From BOG-1155 sp050012495 (lineage in GTDB: Bacteria; Desulfobacterota; Syntrophorhabdia; Syntrophorhabdales; WCHB1-27): a DNA stretch of 64,000 bases. The notes beneath the pieces are model-generated. The model saw nothing but the letters and a program-made list of their open reading frames with translations. It did not search any database and was not told the DNA's origin. The stretch lies in contig JBEKHB010000011.1 of NCBI GenBank assembly GCA_050012495.1, positions 1 to 64,000 on the forward strand. The letters are read 5' to 3'. Made by a program: the position numbers and the translations under genes. Shown here piece after piece: positions 17,636 through 26,358 of this stretch. Numbering within the stretch: the first letter of the stretch is position 1; each line of letters begins with the position of its first letter.

Positions 17636-18112
17636 TCACCAGTAAGTAATACCCGACCGCCCTTTCCAGTCAGGCTCAAACCGGTCCTCGAAGTAATTCT
17701 CCAGCTTATGGAGGAGTCTTTTCCAGCCTGTGTTGTATTCGTACGTCAGCATGTCTTCAAGGAAAGGGACGACCTCGCCCAGTTTATCCTTGGGCAAGTA
17801 GGCCCTGGCGCCGAGGTCATGGGATTTCTTGAGTGCTTCGGGCGTCAGGGCATGCGCGGTCAGCATAGCCACCTTAAAGTTCCGGTTCACCGCCAGCTCC
17901 AGGAGGTCGAAACCACGGACACCCATGATATCCAGCACGACAACCCCGTACTCTTTCGATCGCAGCAGCTCCGCCGCCGTTTCGTAAGTCGTTGCCTTAT
18001 CGATCGTGCAGTCAGGGCAGGCCGCATGGATCTCGTCCTCAAGCACGTGAAGCACATCCGCTTCGTCATCAACGATCAAAATACTCTTGCCTTTCAGAAT
18101 CGAATCACCCAT
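17636..18112 (-). CDS. Response regulator receiver protein with short C-terminal extension (paralogue of 48852-49325)
   Basis: 158 residues from the ATG at 18112, with AGGAGG just upstream. The receiver domain spans about 8-125: acidic pocket VDDEADV, phospho-acceptor Asp in VVLDIMG, conserved Thr in AMLTAHA and Lys in YLPKDKLGE. There is no DNA-binding output domain; a tail of about 35 residues ends KGRSGITYW. The protein at 48.9 kb shares most of its residues, including TAHALTPEALKKSHDLGARA and a similar tail, but that copy has a kinase beside it and this one has none. It may be phosphorylated by the same kinase. Confidence 0.88.
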   Translation of the reverse strand: MGDSILKGKSILIVDDEADVLHVLEDEIHAACPDCTIDKATTYETAAELLRSKEYGVVVLDIMGVRGFDLLELAVNRNFKVAMLTAHALTPEALKKSHDLGARAYLPKDKLGEVVPFLEDMLTYEYNTGWKRLLHKLENYFEDRFEPDWKGRSGITYW

Positions 18113-18253
18113 AGATCCTCCTTTGCACTCTCTTTGTCCTACACGTGAAACATACACCTTTTTCTTGCTCTCCGTCAATGAGTGATTCAAAAAAAAGCAA
18201 AGACTTCCGGTGGTGCGATGGGTTACTATGAGGGAAAAGATTTGGAGAAACCC

Positions 18254-18985
18254 ATGGAAGCACTCATACTCAACGGCAGCCCCAGAGGGTCGAGGGGTGT
18301 CACGGGCAAGCTCCTGCAAAGCCTGGCGGACGGGCTTGTTGCGGGCGGAGCGTCGATCACCGGATTCAGGGTGGCAGAGATGCATATCGGGCCTTGCAGC
18401 GCATGCCTGTCATGCATGCATAAACACCCGGGGGTATGCGTACAGAAAGACGATATGGAACAGATATATGAAAGGCTTAAGGTTTCCGAGCTGCTTGTCC
18501 TCGGCACCCCGGTCTATACGGATACTATGACGGCCCAGATCAAGGCAGTGATGGATCGTTCGGTCTGCTCTCTCCAGCCGTTCCTGACGAAGGACCGGGC
18601 CGGCAGGATCAGACACTCCCGCTGGTGGAACATGCCCGCCAAATTCCTCCTTGTCGCCACATCAGGTTTTCCGGAAGCCGAGACCTTCAACCCGCTTATC
18701 GCCACCGTCAAGGCCCAGGCGGCGAATATGAACTCCGAGCTCATCGGCTGCGTCTGCGTCCCGGGATCTATCGCCCTGCAAGCGGAGCCGTCGAAAATGG
18801 CACATCACCTCGAGTTGCTTTCCCGCTTAGGGAGCGCCATCGCACGGACGGGCGAAGCGGACCGGGAGCTCCTGAGCGCCCTCAATACCCCGCCCCTGAC
18901 CGTCGCAGAATACCTGACGACAGCGGCTTCCTACGAAACATGGTGCAGAAGGAAGCTGGGCGCTGCCGCAAGGTTCTCGAGATAG
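18254..18985 (+). CDS. Iron-sulfur flavoprotein-like NAD(P)H-dependent FMN reductase
   Basis: 243 residues from the ATG at 18254, with GGAG six bases upstream. Flavodoxin-like fold: LNGSPRGSRGVTGKLL binds FMN phosphate, and VLGTPVYTDTMTAQIKAVMDR is the second conserved segment. Four cysteines in GPCSACLSCMHKHPGVC give C-x2-C-x2-C-x7-C, which fits the [4Fe-4S] motif of Isf-type flavoproteins rather than plain FMN reductases. It would shuttle electrons between ferredoxin-like donors and an unknown acceptor. It converges with the transhydroxylase operon, with no obvious partner. Confidence 0.8.
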   Translation: MEALILNGSPRGSRGVTGKLLQSLADGLVAGGASITGFRVAEMHIGPCSACLSCMHKHPGVCVQKDDMEQIYERLKVSELLVLGTPVYTDTMTAQIKAVMDRSVCSLQPFLTKDRAGRIRHSRWWNMPAKFLLVATSGFPEAETFNPLIATVKAQAANMNSELIGCVCVPGSIALQAEPSKMAHHLELLSRLGSAIARTGEADRELLSALNTPPLTVAEYLTTAASYETWCRRKLGAAARFSR

Positions 18986-19043
18986 TCGAGGAATTCAGGA
19001 TTGGCGTCGTACGTCTTCGATGCGAAGATACGGACCATCTTGC

Positions 19044-19898
19044 TCATGAATCTCGCGAAAGGAAGATCGTTCCTACGTATGTGCTCTTTCTTACATCCAC
19101 CCCCACGGTCTCCGTTTTGTGGCCCGCGTGCTCTATCCGGATTATATGTCGGCCGCTGTTTTCTTCGATATTGTCAAACCGGAAATCCCCGAAGGCATCC
19201 GTAGTCTGCGATGCCAGCCGCCCTTTCCCGTCGCTCGCGAGGCTCACCCGCGCCCCTTCTACGCATTCCTCCCTGCTTTCGATGCGTGTGGCCACGCTCC
19301 CGCCAATGAAGCAGTGGGTGTAGCGGTAGAGATGCCGGTAATAGACCCTGGGCCCGGTTCTCTTCTCCGGTGAGAGCACACGGAGGTCCTGGGCCGCGGC
19401 AAGGGCTTCCATCCCGGCCGGCTCGAGGAGGTGCATGGTCAGGGCGCCCGTGGGGCAGGACTGGATGCAGCGCGTCTTGTCCCATCCCCTGTCCAGGAGG
19501 TGGGCGCACATCGTGCACTTCTGGGGCGTGTCTGTTTCCGCGTTCCAGACGACTGCATGGTAGGGGCAGGCCTTTGCCACCTGCGTCTGCCCCTTAGCCT
19601 TGAGAGGATCTATCATTACGATGCCGTCCGGCCTCTTATAGACTGCCCCGTCCTTGGCCGCTTTTGCACATGGCGGGTCCGCGCAATGCATGCAAAGGAG
19701 AGGCAGATAGGCCACATCGATCATGGGGTACTCCCCTCTCTCCCTGGCTTCTATGCAGATCCAGGAGGGGCCGGTATTCGGCTGAGGGCCGGCGTAGCCG
19801 GGCCAATCGTTGCCCACGTGCTCGTCCTTGCACGCCAGAAAACAGTTGTTGCAGTTTTCACATTGCGCGACGTCGATGACCAGATAGCGCTCTTTCAT
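19044..19898 (-). CDS. Transhydroxylase small (iron-sulfur) subunit, pyrogallol-phloroglucinol transhydroxylase type
   Basis: 284 residues; ATG overlaps the large-subunit stop (ATGA) and follows GGAGG. The ferredoxin-like part (1 to about 190) has C13-x2-C16-x2-C19-x3-C23, CMHCADPPC, CTMC and CIQSCPTGAL, enough for three [4Fe-4S] clusters as in the transhydroxylase small subunit. The last 80 residues (EECVEGARVSLASDGKGRL to the end) form a Cna-B/transthyretin-like beta domain; that fusion is a known feature of the Pelobacter acidigallici small subunit and is absent from ordinary DmsB/PsrB subunits. Together with the large subunit it should catalyse hydroxyl transfer between polyphenols in the cytoplasm. 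Confidence 0.85.
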   Translation of the reverse strand: MKERYLVIDVAQCENCNNCFLACKDEHVGNDWPGYAGPQPNTGPSWICIEARERGEYPMIDVAYLPLLCMHCADPPCAKAAKDGAVYKRPDGIVMIDPLKAKGQTQVAKACPYHAVVWNAETDTPQKCTMCAHLLDRGWDKTRCIQSCPTGALTMHLLEPAGMEALAAAQDLRVLSPEKRTGPRVYYRHLYRYTHCFIGGSVATRIESREECVEGARVSLASDGKGRLASQTTDAFGDFRFDNIEENSGRHIIRIEHAGHKTETVGVDVRKSTYVGTIFLSRDS

Positions 19899-22885
19899 GG
19901 CCGCCTCCATTTCTCTATCTGGACGAGGCATGAGTTTGCCGCGATGCTGTGGGATTTCTTGATGATGGGACGGCTCGGGGTCAGGATGTTCATGCAGCCT
20001 CCGCGGTCCGGGGATGAGCCCGGTTCGCCGATAGGGTCGTACACGGCGGAGCCTTCGTAGGAATGGACGGTCCCCGGCCGGACCCGCTCAGTGATTCGGG
20101 CCGCGCAGATGACCGCCCCCCTGTCGTTGAAGACTTTGACGAGTTCACCTTCCCCGATCTCGCGGGCCTCTCCGTCCTTCGAGTTGATCCGTACGATCCA
20201 ATAGTAGTAGCCGTCGATGCGCGTCCTGTGGTCCTTGATCTCGTTGAGCCAGCTCTGCTTGCCGTCCCCCATCGTATGAAAGCTGTAGCGTGGATGAGGC
20301 GTGATAAGCTGAAGGGGGTACCGGTCGTAAAGCTCCTTGGTATGGTGCCCTTCCCAGGCAGGGATGTACTTTGTCATGACGGGCCGTTCGGGGTCGTCCG
20401 GGTCGTACCGCTTGAGGCTGGAACAGACAAACTCGAGCTTGCCTGATTGGGTTTGGAGCCCCCTGAAAGTCTGCTCCGTATAGTCCGCAGGGAGCGGCGC
20501 TATCTCCGGCGTATCCTTCAGCCTGTCTTCGGCGAAGGCCCTGAAGGAGACGGGTGCCCTTTCCTCTTCTTTAGGAGCAGGGACAACATAGTACCCCTTC
20601 TTAAGGAAGTCCTTCCACGAGATCGCCCCGGGCAGGTCAGTCGCGTCAAAGAGCCTCTTGCACCAGTCGAACTCGGTGATCCCCTCGGAGAACATCGCTG
20701 AAAAACCGAGCCTCTTGGCGAGGTCGAGGAAAATCCGGAAGTCGGATCTGGACTCGCCCAGGGGCTCGATGCACTTGTGCTGGATAACCGCCACACGGTG
20801 GTTGCACTGGTTGAAGCTGTGCTGGATGTAGCCGCCGCAGTTTGCGAATTCGCTGATGTCCCATCGCTCGAAATTGGTGCAGGCGGGCAGGATGACGTCG
20901 GCGAACCGGGCTTCGCCCTCGAACCAGATGGACTGGTTCACGACGAATTCCAGGTTGGAGGAGCGGTACATCCGGGCATATCTGTTCGTATCGCACATAG
21001 TGCCCATGTGGGAGCCGCCGTACTTATAGTACATGCGGACGGGCGAATACCCGGGCGCCGGGTATTCGTACCGGCGGAACTGGCCTTCGATGGTCTTCGA
21101 ATCCGTGAAATAGCCGTGGGTATGGCCTTCCAGAATAGCCTCGGGTATGCGGAGTCTCGGAACTTCCTGGTAAACCGTGTTCGCCGAGGCAAGCTGGGGC
21201 ATGCGCTGATAGAGGGCAACGCCGAGCGCCGTACCCGCGATGTCTCCGGAAAGCCCGCCCTCGGCGTACCCGGGGAAATAGAAGCCCGTGTCTATGGGCG
21301 TCCCCTGCTGGGCGCTGCCCATGTTGATGCCGGGCTTCCCTAGTCCCTGCATGGCCATGAGGCAGACCATGGAGCGCGCCCACTCGTTGCCCGTTGCATC
21401 CCGGCAGGCGCCGCCGAAACCGGAGAGGCCGCCCGCTGCAAGGTATGTCTTTCTTCGGCCCCAGAGCCGCGCGAGGGCCCGCACGTCTTTCGCTGGAATG
21501 CCTGCTTCATGCTCCTGCCATTCCGGTGTCTTGGCAATGCCGTCCTCCTCCCCCAGGATGTACGCCTTCCATTGATCGAAGCCTACGGTCCGGTCCGCCA
21601 CATAAGCCTTGTCGTAGAGGTCTTCCGTGATCCATACATAGGCGATGGCGAGGGCGAGGGCGTTGCCGGTGGCCGGCCGGGGAGCGAGCCACTTGCCGCC
21701 GAAAAGCGCTGCGGTGTGGTTGTAGAACGGGTCGATGTGCACCATGGCGATGCCCAGCTCTTTGAGCCATTGCCGCCGCACGGTGCCTTCGAATGCCGCA
21801 TAGACGCCGCCCGTCGCCTCGGGGTCGCTCGACCAGAAGACGACCATCTCGCACTCCTTGAGGCAATCCTCCACGGTGCCGTAGCTCTCCGGCGCGCCGA
21901 GGTGCATCGACTGCCCCCAGTGGTGCATGGCGCCCCAGTACCATCCCTCCCAACTGTCCGGATTGTGGCCGACCGGGGTCCAGCCGATATTATTGAAGAA
22001 CCGGAGGCGGGCGCTGAGCCAGTAGCCCAGGATACCCCACAGATGATGGGAGCCGCTTCCGTTCAGGATGGCGCCGGGCCCATGAACGCGCTTGACCCGC
22101 TTGATCTCGTCGGCCACGATGTCCAGGGCCTCGTCCCACGTGATGCGCTCGTACCCTGAAATACCACGGTTTTGCGGGTTCCTGGCACCATTCGCATCGA
22201 AGTCGGTCCGCTTCATGGGATAAAGAAGGCGGTCAGGGGAGTAGATCATAGACTTGAAGACCTGCGTGTGGGGGGAGATGGTGGTCTGTCTGGGCGGTGT
22301 GAACGACCGCCCCCGTGCGGATACGGTCCACGAGGGCGCATCTTTGCCGTCGAACTCGATGGGCGTTATGCGGACGATCCGCCCGTCCCGCACATAGACG
22401 AAGACAGGCCCTCCGTTCGAGTTCGTGGTGTAGCGCATCTCGCCGTCGCCCATGTCCGTCCCGTATTGGACGCCCGCATTGAGCATGAGGCTCAGTGTCT
22501 CCATGAACCAACTGCTCAGCTCTTCGGGTCCTTCGAGGCCCATCTGGAAGCTCTTCATGGCGTTGATCGTGGCGAGTTGATCCCTGGGAGGGACGAGCAC
22601 GCTTAAGGCGCACCGGGAGCTGCCGAAGATCACCGTCACGTCGGGGCTTTCGTGCACACCGCTCCGGGAAGAGACCTCTCCGCCTTTCAACGCGTAGTAC
22701 CTGCCCTTCGAGCGGTCTTTCAGACGTATCTGGACGACGAAGTCCTTCTCCCCGAGACGGGCTTTGAAGAAGGGGTATCTCCGAGCAGTCCTCCCGAACA
22801 TCCAATCAAGGCCAAGGAGGAGCACAGAGAACATGAAATCGGCAAGGGTCTTTGATCTGGCCAGTCTGCTCACGATCGCATTCAT
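19895..22885 (-). CDS. Transhydroxylase large (molybdopterin) subunit with N-terminal SCP2-like domain
   Basis: 996 residues from the ATG at 22885 (the GTG one codon upstream is less likely; GGAG lies about eight bases before the ATG). DMSO-reductase-family catalytic subunit without the usual N-terminal [4Fe-4S] cysteines, which is typical of transhydroxylases. Counting from the GTG, His281, Asp311, Ser312 and Tyr541 (in GSGSHH, NPDSWEGW, FPGYAEGG) each lie exactly 137 positions beyond His144, Asp174, Ser175 and Tyr404 of the Pelobacter enzyme (numbers from memory), so the active site and Mo ligand look conserved. The first 130 or so residues (VVQIRLKDRSKGRYYALKGG, then AMKSFQMGLEGPEEL) resemble an SCP2-type domain and are an extra. 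The natural substrate may be pyrogallol or a related polyphenol. Confidence 0.85.
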   Translation of the reverse strand: MNAIVSRLARSKTLADFMFSVLLLGLDWMFGRTARRYPFFKARLGEKDFVVQIRLKDRSKGRYYALKGGEVSSRSGVHESPDVTVIFGSSRCALSVLVPPRDQLATINAMKSFQMGLEGPEELSSWFMETLSLMLNAGVQYGTDMGDGEMRYTTNSNGGPVFVYVRDGRIVRITPIEFDGKDAPSWTVSARGRSFTPPRQTTISPHTQVFKSMIYSPDRLLYPMKRTDFDANGARNPQNRGISGYERITWDEALDIVADEIKRVKRVHGPGAILNGSGSHHLWGILGYWLSARLRFFNNIGWTPVGHNPDSWEGWYWGAMHHWGQSMHLGAPESYGTVEDCLKECEMVVFWSSDPEATGGVYAAFEGTVRRQWLKELGIAMVHIDPFYNHTAALFGGKWLAPRPATGNALALAIAYVWITEDLYDKAYVADRTVGFDQWKAYILGEEDGIAKTPEWQEHEAGIPAKDVRALARLWGRRKTYLAAGGLSGFGGACRDATGNEWARSMVCLMAMQGLGKPGINMGSAQQGTPIDTGFYFPGYAEGGLSGDIAGTALGVALYQRMPQLASANTVYQEVPRLRIPEAILEGHTHGYFTDSKTIEGQFRRYEYPAPGYSPVRMYYKYGGSHMGTMCDTNRYARMYRSSNLEFVVNQSIWFEGEARFADVILPACTNFERWDISEFANCGGYIQHSFNQCNHRVAVIQHKCIEPLGESRSDFRIFLDLAKRLGFSAMFSEGITEFDWCKRLFDATDLPGAISWKDFLKKGYYVVPAPKEEERAPVSFRAFAEDRLKDTPEIAPLPADYTEQTFRGLQTQSGKLEFVCSSLKRYDPDDPERPVMTKYIPAWEGHHTKELYDRYPLQLITPHPRYSFHTMGDGKQSWLNEIKDHRTRIDGYYYWIVRINSKDGEAREIGEGELVKVFNDRGAVICAARITERVRPGTVHSYEGSAVYDPIGEPGSSPDRGGCMNILTPSRPIIKKSHSIAANSCLVQIEKWRRP

Positions 22886-22946
22886 CACGCAATCTCCATT
22901 TCTTGATGGCCGATGCCTCGGTGCGGACGGTGCCTTCTTCCGGTCC

Positions 22947-23936
22947 TTAAGGCGCCCTTCCCGTCCTGACCGAAATCATGATCCAACGAGTGCGCGGATG
23001 GGCCGCTATTCTTCGGGCAAGGCCCACCAAACCCTGGGGCGACAGGAGCATGATGAAAATGAGGATGATCCCCTGGATCAGAAGGCTGTATCCCGCGTAT
23101 CTCGCGAGGAGAAAATAGAGGAAGACCACGACGACGGTGCCTACCATAGGCCCTCCCTCCGTCCGAATGCCGCCTATGACGGTTGCGAGGAGGATGGTCA
23201 TGGTCCACTTCACGTTAAAGGTGGCCGACGGTTCTATGTAGCCTTGATAGAGGTAATAGACAGCGCCCGCAAGGCCGGTTATGGCAGCGGCGATGACGAA
23301 CGTATACAGCTTGAGCCTGAATACGTTCACGCCCGAACTCGCGGCGCACCGCTCATTATCGCGGATGGCAGCGAGACCCAGGCCCAGCCGGGACTTCAGG
23401 ATGCCCCTCAGGAGCAGGACGGAGCCGATCGCCACGAGCAGGGCAAGCCAATAGATGCCCTGGGAGGAAAGGCCTCCGATCCCCTTCACCATATAACCCG
23501 CTCCCGCCCCCTGCATCTTCCCGCCTACCGGCCGCCACAGGTAGAAGACCATCCTCAGGGCCTCGGGCACGACGAGGGTGCCGATGGCAAAATAGACCCC
23601 GCTCAATCTGAAAACAGCGACGGAAATGACAAGGGCAAAGAGGGCCGCCACAAGGGCCCCACCGGGCAAGCCTATCCACCAGGGAACGCCGACCCAGGTG
23701 CCGACGGTCATGGCATAGCCGGCAAGCCCGAGAAACGCGGGCTGACACAAAGAGATCAATCCGGCATACCCCGCAAGGAGGTTCCACATGTTTGCCATGG
23801 CGAAATAGATGAGAAAGAGAAGCAGGTAGAGCAGCCAGCTCTCGGGAGCGCCTATCAGGGGCAGCGCCGCAAGAACAACCACGACGATGGCGGCTATAAT
23901 CCCGGTTGTTCTCTCCTTCGATCCTTTCTGTCCCAT
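22947..23936 (-). CDS. Branched-chain-type ABC transporter permease LivM
   Basis: About 329 residues from the ATG at 23936; a TTG at 23954 overlapping the LivH stop is an alternative. Nine or ten hydrophobic segments; NMWNLLAGYAGLISLCQPAF and the loop LGLGLAAIRDNERCAASSGV are LivM signatures (the second is the ATPase-coupling loop). With LivH it forms the membrane channel of the uptake system encoded across 22.9-27.7 kb. It ends 61 bases before the transhydroxylase gene. Confidence 0.92.
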   Translation of the reverse strand: MGQKGSKERTTGIIAAIVVVVLAALPLIGAPESWLLYLLLFLIYFAMANMWNLLAGYAGLISLCQPAFLGLAGYAMTVGTWVGVPWWIGLPGGALVAALFALVISVAVFRLSGVYFAIGTLVVPEALRMVFYLWRPVGGKMQGAGAGYMVKGIGGLSSQGIYWLALLVAIGSVLLLRGILKSRLGLGLAAIRDNERCAASSGVNVFRLKLYTFVIAAAITGLAGAVYYLYQGYIEPSATFNVKWTMTILLATVIGGIRTEGGPMVGTVVVVFLYFLLARYAGYSLLIQGIILIFIMLLSPQGLVGLARRIAAHPRTRWIMISVRTGRAP

Positions 23937-23943
23937 GATATTT

Positions 23944-24816
23944 TTACCGTCCAAACAACCCTTTAGGCCGTATCGCTAGTATCAGCAGCACAAGAACGTA
24001 GACAATGAGCATCTGAGAGGCGGGACCGAAGAGATAGCCTCCCATGGTCTGAAAAACACCGAGGATGATGCCGCCGAAAAAAGTCCCCAGCATGCTGCCG
24101 AGGCCGCCGATAACGACCGTTCCGAAAGCGATCGTGAGAAAAGAGATCCCCGAGGTAGGGGTAAAAGGGAAGGTCATGCCAAGAAAAGTACCCGCTACGG
24201 CCGCGGACCCCATGGCAATGGCAAAGGCGTAGCCATAAACGCGGTTTGTGTTTATCCCCATCAACTGGGCCGCCCTCTTGTCCTGAGACGCGGCGGTGAT
24301 TGCCCTTCCCATGTACGTCTTCGTGAGGAATGCCCGAAGGGCGAGCATAACGACAATGCCGGCGACGAAGTCGAGTAGGTACGAGACAGGAAACTGCCGC
24401 TCACCTACAAAAAAACTCATGCGTGAGTATGACGTATTGAGACCCCGCGATAGGGGGGTCCACAGGATCTGGTTCAGATTCTGAAGGACAAGGGAGATGC
24501 CGAAGGCGATGATGAGGGGCGTCTCGGAGGAGACGGCAAAGCCCTTGCCGAGGAGATACCGCTGAATCACGAATCCCAGGACGAACATGAAGGGTATGGA
24601 GATAACGAGCCCTAACACAGGATCAAGGCCCAGATACGTAAGAAGGGCATACGCAATATAGCTCGACAGGATGACGAGATCCCCGTGGGCGAGGTTGATC
24701 AGCCTCATCACCCCGAAGATCAGGGAGAGGCCGAGGGCGATAAGGGCGTATAGTCCGCCCAGCATGATGCCTATTATTAGGGGGGTGATAACGTCGCCTG
24801 ATCCCATCCCCATCAT
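23944..24816 (-). CDS. Branched-chain-type ABC transporter permease LivH
   Basis: 290 residues; ATG overlaps the LivF stop (ATGA). Hydrophobic throughout, with GLYALIALGLSLIFGVMRL and INLAHGDLVILSSYIAY near the N-terminus and the coupling loop TAASQDKRAAQLMGINTNRV, all LivH hallmarks. It pairs with LivM. Confidence 0.93.
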   Translation of the reverse strand: MMGMGSGDVITPLIIGIMLGGLYALIALGLSLIFGVMRLINLAHGDLVILSSYIAYALLTYLGLDPVLGLVISIPFMFVLGFVIQRYLLGKGFAVSSETPLIIAFGISLVLQNLNQILWTPLSRGLNTSYSRMSFFVGERQFPVSYLLDFVAGIVVMLALRAFLTKTYMGRAITAASQDKRAAQLMGINTNRVYGYAFAIAMGSAAVAGTFLGMTFPFTPTSGISFLTIAFGTVVIGGLGSMLGTFFGGIILGVFQTMGGYLFGPASQMLIVYVLVLLILAIRPKGLFGR

Positions 24817-25550
24817 GTCACCTCGCACGCATCGATGCCGAAATAAGCCTTTTTCACCTCGGCGTTATCGCGAAGGTCCGCCGCAGTCCCGCTCAGGGCA
24901 ACGCGGCCCGTTTCGAGTATGTAGGCCCTATCCGCCTCCTTTAGTGTCCGGTGCACGTTCTGCTCGACGAAAAGCACCGTAATGCCCCTCGCCCTGATTT
25001 TCGCGAGGGCCTTGAAAATCTCGTCCACCACGATAGGGGCGAGACCGAGGGACATTTCATCGATAAGCATCAGCTTCGGGTCGGCCATAAGGCCGCGACC
25101 GATGGCGAGCATCTGCTGCTCGCCGCCACTCAGGGTCTTTGCCACCTGCCTCTTCCTCTCTGCGAGTTTGGGGAAAAGATCGGTTACCGTCTTGAGATTC
25201 TCCGCCCGTTTCCGTCTGGCACTGCCCGCGTAAGAACCGATGATGAGGTTGTCGAGCACGGTCATGTCTGAAAAAACGCATCTTCCCTCCGGTACCTGCG
25301 TGATGCCCAGTTCCACGATCTGATACGGATCGAGCCCCCCGATATTCTTTCCCTGGAACTCGATGGTCCCTTTTGTCGGATGAAGGATACCGGAGATTGC
25401 GTCAAGGAGCGTCGTCTTACCGGCGGTGTTGGCGCCGATGAGAGCGAGCATCTCACCTCGCCTCACCTCGAGTGACACGTTCCACAAAGATTGAAACGTG
25501 CCGTGGAATACGTCGATGCCATCGATCTTGAGCACTATGTCGTCAATCAT
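24813..25550 (-). CDS. Branched-chain-type ABC transporter ATPase LivF
   Basis: 245 residues from the ATG at 25550; upstream in-frame codons lie within the LivG end. Walker A GANTAGKTT has Thr where most LivF have Gly (NGAGKTT), but the P-loop GxxxxGKT is intact. LSGGEQQMLAIGRGLM is the signature, LMLIDEMSLGLAP the Walker B and FVEQNVHRTLKEADRAYIL the H-loop region. Works with LivG to power import. Confidence 0.93.
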   Translation of the reverse strand: MIDDIVLKIDGIDVFHGTFQSLWNVSLEVRRGEMLALIGANTAGKTTLLDAISGILHPTKGTIEFQGKNIGGLDPYQIVELGITQVPEGRCVFSDMTVLDNLIIGSYAGSARRKRAENLKTVTDLFPKLAERKRQVAKTLSGGEQQMLAIGRGLMADPKLMLIDEMSLGLAPIVVDEIFKALAKIRARGITVLFVEQNVHRTLKEADRAYILETGRVALSGTAADLRDNAEVKKAYFGIDACEVT

Positions 25551-25564
25551 GATTTTTCGATTGA

Positions 25565-26290
25565 TCACGCACCGAAATAAGCCTCCATGACCTTCGCATC
25601 GCACATCGCCGCACCGGGTGGGTCCTCGCAAATCTTCACGCCCTTGTCGATGACGACTATCTTGTCTACCGCGTTCACGAGCACCCGCATCACGTGCTCG
25701 ATGATAATGACGGTGATCCCCATGTCGCGTATGCGGCGAATAGTTTCCAGGATCCTGGGAATCTCCCGCTCCGTGGTACCCGCCGCCACTTCGTCCATCA
25801 AGAGGAGTTCCGGTTTCCTGGCCAGCGCCCGGGCAAGCTCGAGCTTCTTCAGAGAGAGGATAGGCAGGTTTCCGGTGAGGGTATCTCTGTGCTCCCTGAG
25901 ATCGACAAGCGCGTATATGTCCTCATCCTCCATCTCCGTCTCGGCGACGGTCTTCTTGAGACCTCTGCCAAAGACGGCCGGCACCAGCAGGTTTTCCCGC
26001 ACGGTAAGGGTGACAAAAGGCTGGGGAATCTGGTACGTTCTCCCGATGCCCAGATGGCATATTTTATGGGCGGGCAAACCCGTGATGTCCCGGCCCTTGA
26101 ATCTGACAGCGCCGGCATCCGGGGCGTATTCCCCGGCAATAATGTTGAGGAGGGTTGTCTTGCCCGCGCCGTTCGGACCCATGAGGCCCACCACAGCGCC
26201 CCTTTCCACCTCGAAGGTCACGTCGCGGAGGGCGGTCAAACCGCCGAAATGTTTGGTTACCCCCCTGACAGAGAGTATCGGATCGCTCAT
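25565..26290 (-). CDS. Branched-chain-type ABC transporter ATPase LivG
   Basis: 241 residues from the ATG at 26290 (MSDPILSVRG). Walker A GPNGAGKTT is standard, and GIGRTYQIPQPFVTLTVREN is the LivG Q-loop region. The signature, usually LSxGQQR, reads LSLKKLELARAL here, and Walker B reads LLLMDEVAAGTT with Val after Asp-Glu. The H-loop IIEHVMRVL is present. Both changes could weaken its ATP site, leaving LivF with the main catalytic load. It lies 68 bases after the binding-protein gene. Confidence 0.92.
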   Translation of the reverse strand: MSDPILSVRGVTKHFGGLTALRDVTFEVERGAVVGLMGPNGAGKTTLLNIIAGEYAPDAGAVRFKGRDITGLPAHKICHLGIGRTYQIPQPFVTLTVRENLLVPAVFGRGLKKTVAETEMEDEDIYALVDLREHRDTLTGNLPILSLKKLELARALARKPELLLMDEVAAGTTEREIPRILETIRRIRDMGITVIIIEHVMRVLVNAVDKIVVIDKGVKICEDPPGAAMCDAKVMEAYFGA

Positions 26291-26358
26291 GCCGTCCGTT
26301 CCAGAATCATGGATGGGGGCGCAAGCGCCGGCCTCGCACGCCCCCATCCGTTGAATGA

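Noticed and set aside
22764..23966. Plus-strand frame of 400 codons opposite livM
   Set aside because: Composition is charged and repetitive (mirror of hydrophobic codons); LivM on the minus strand is unambiguous.
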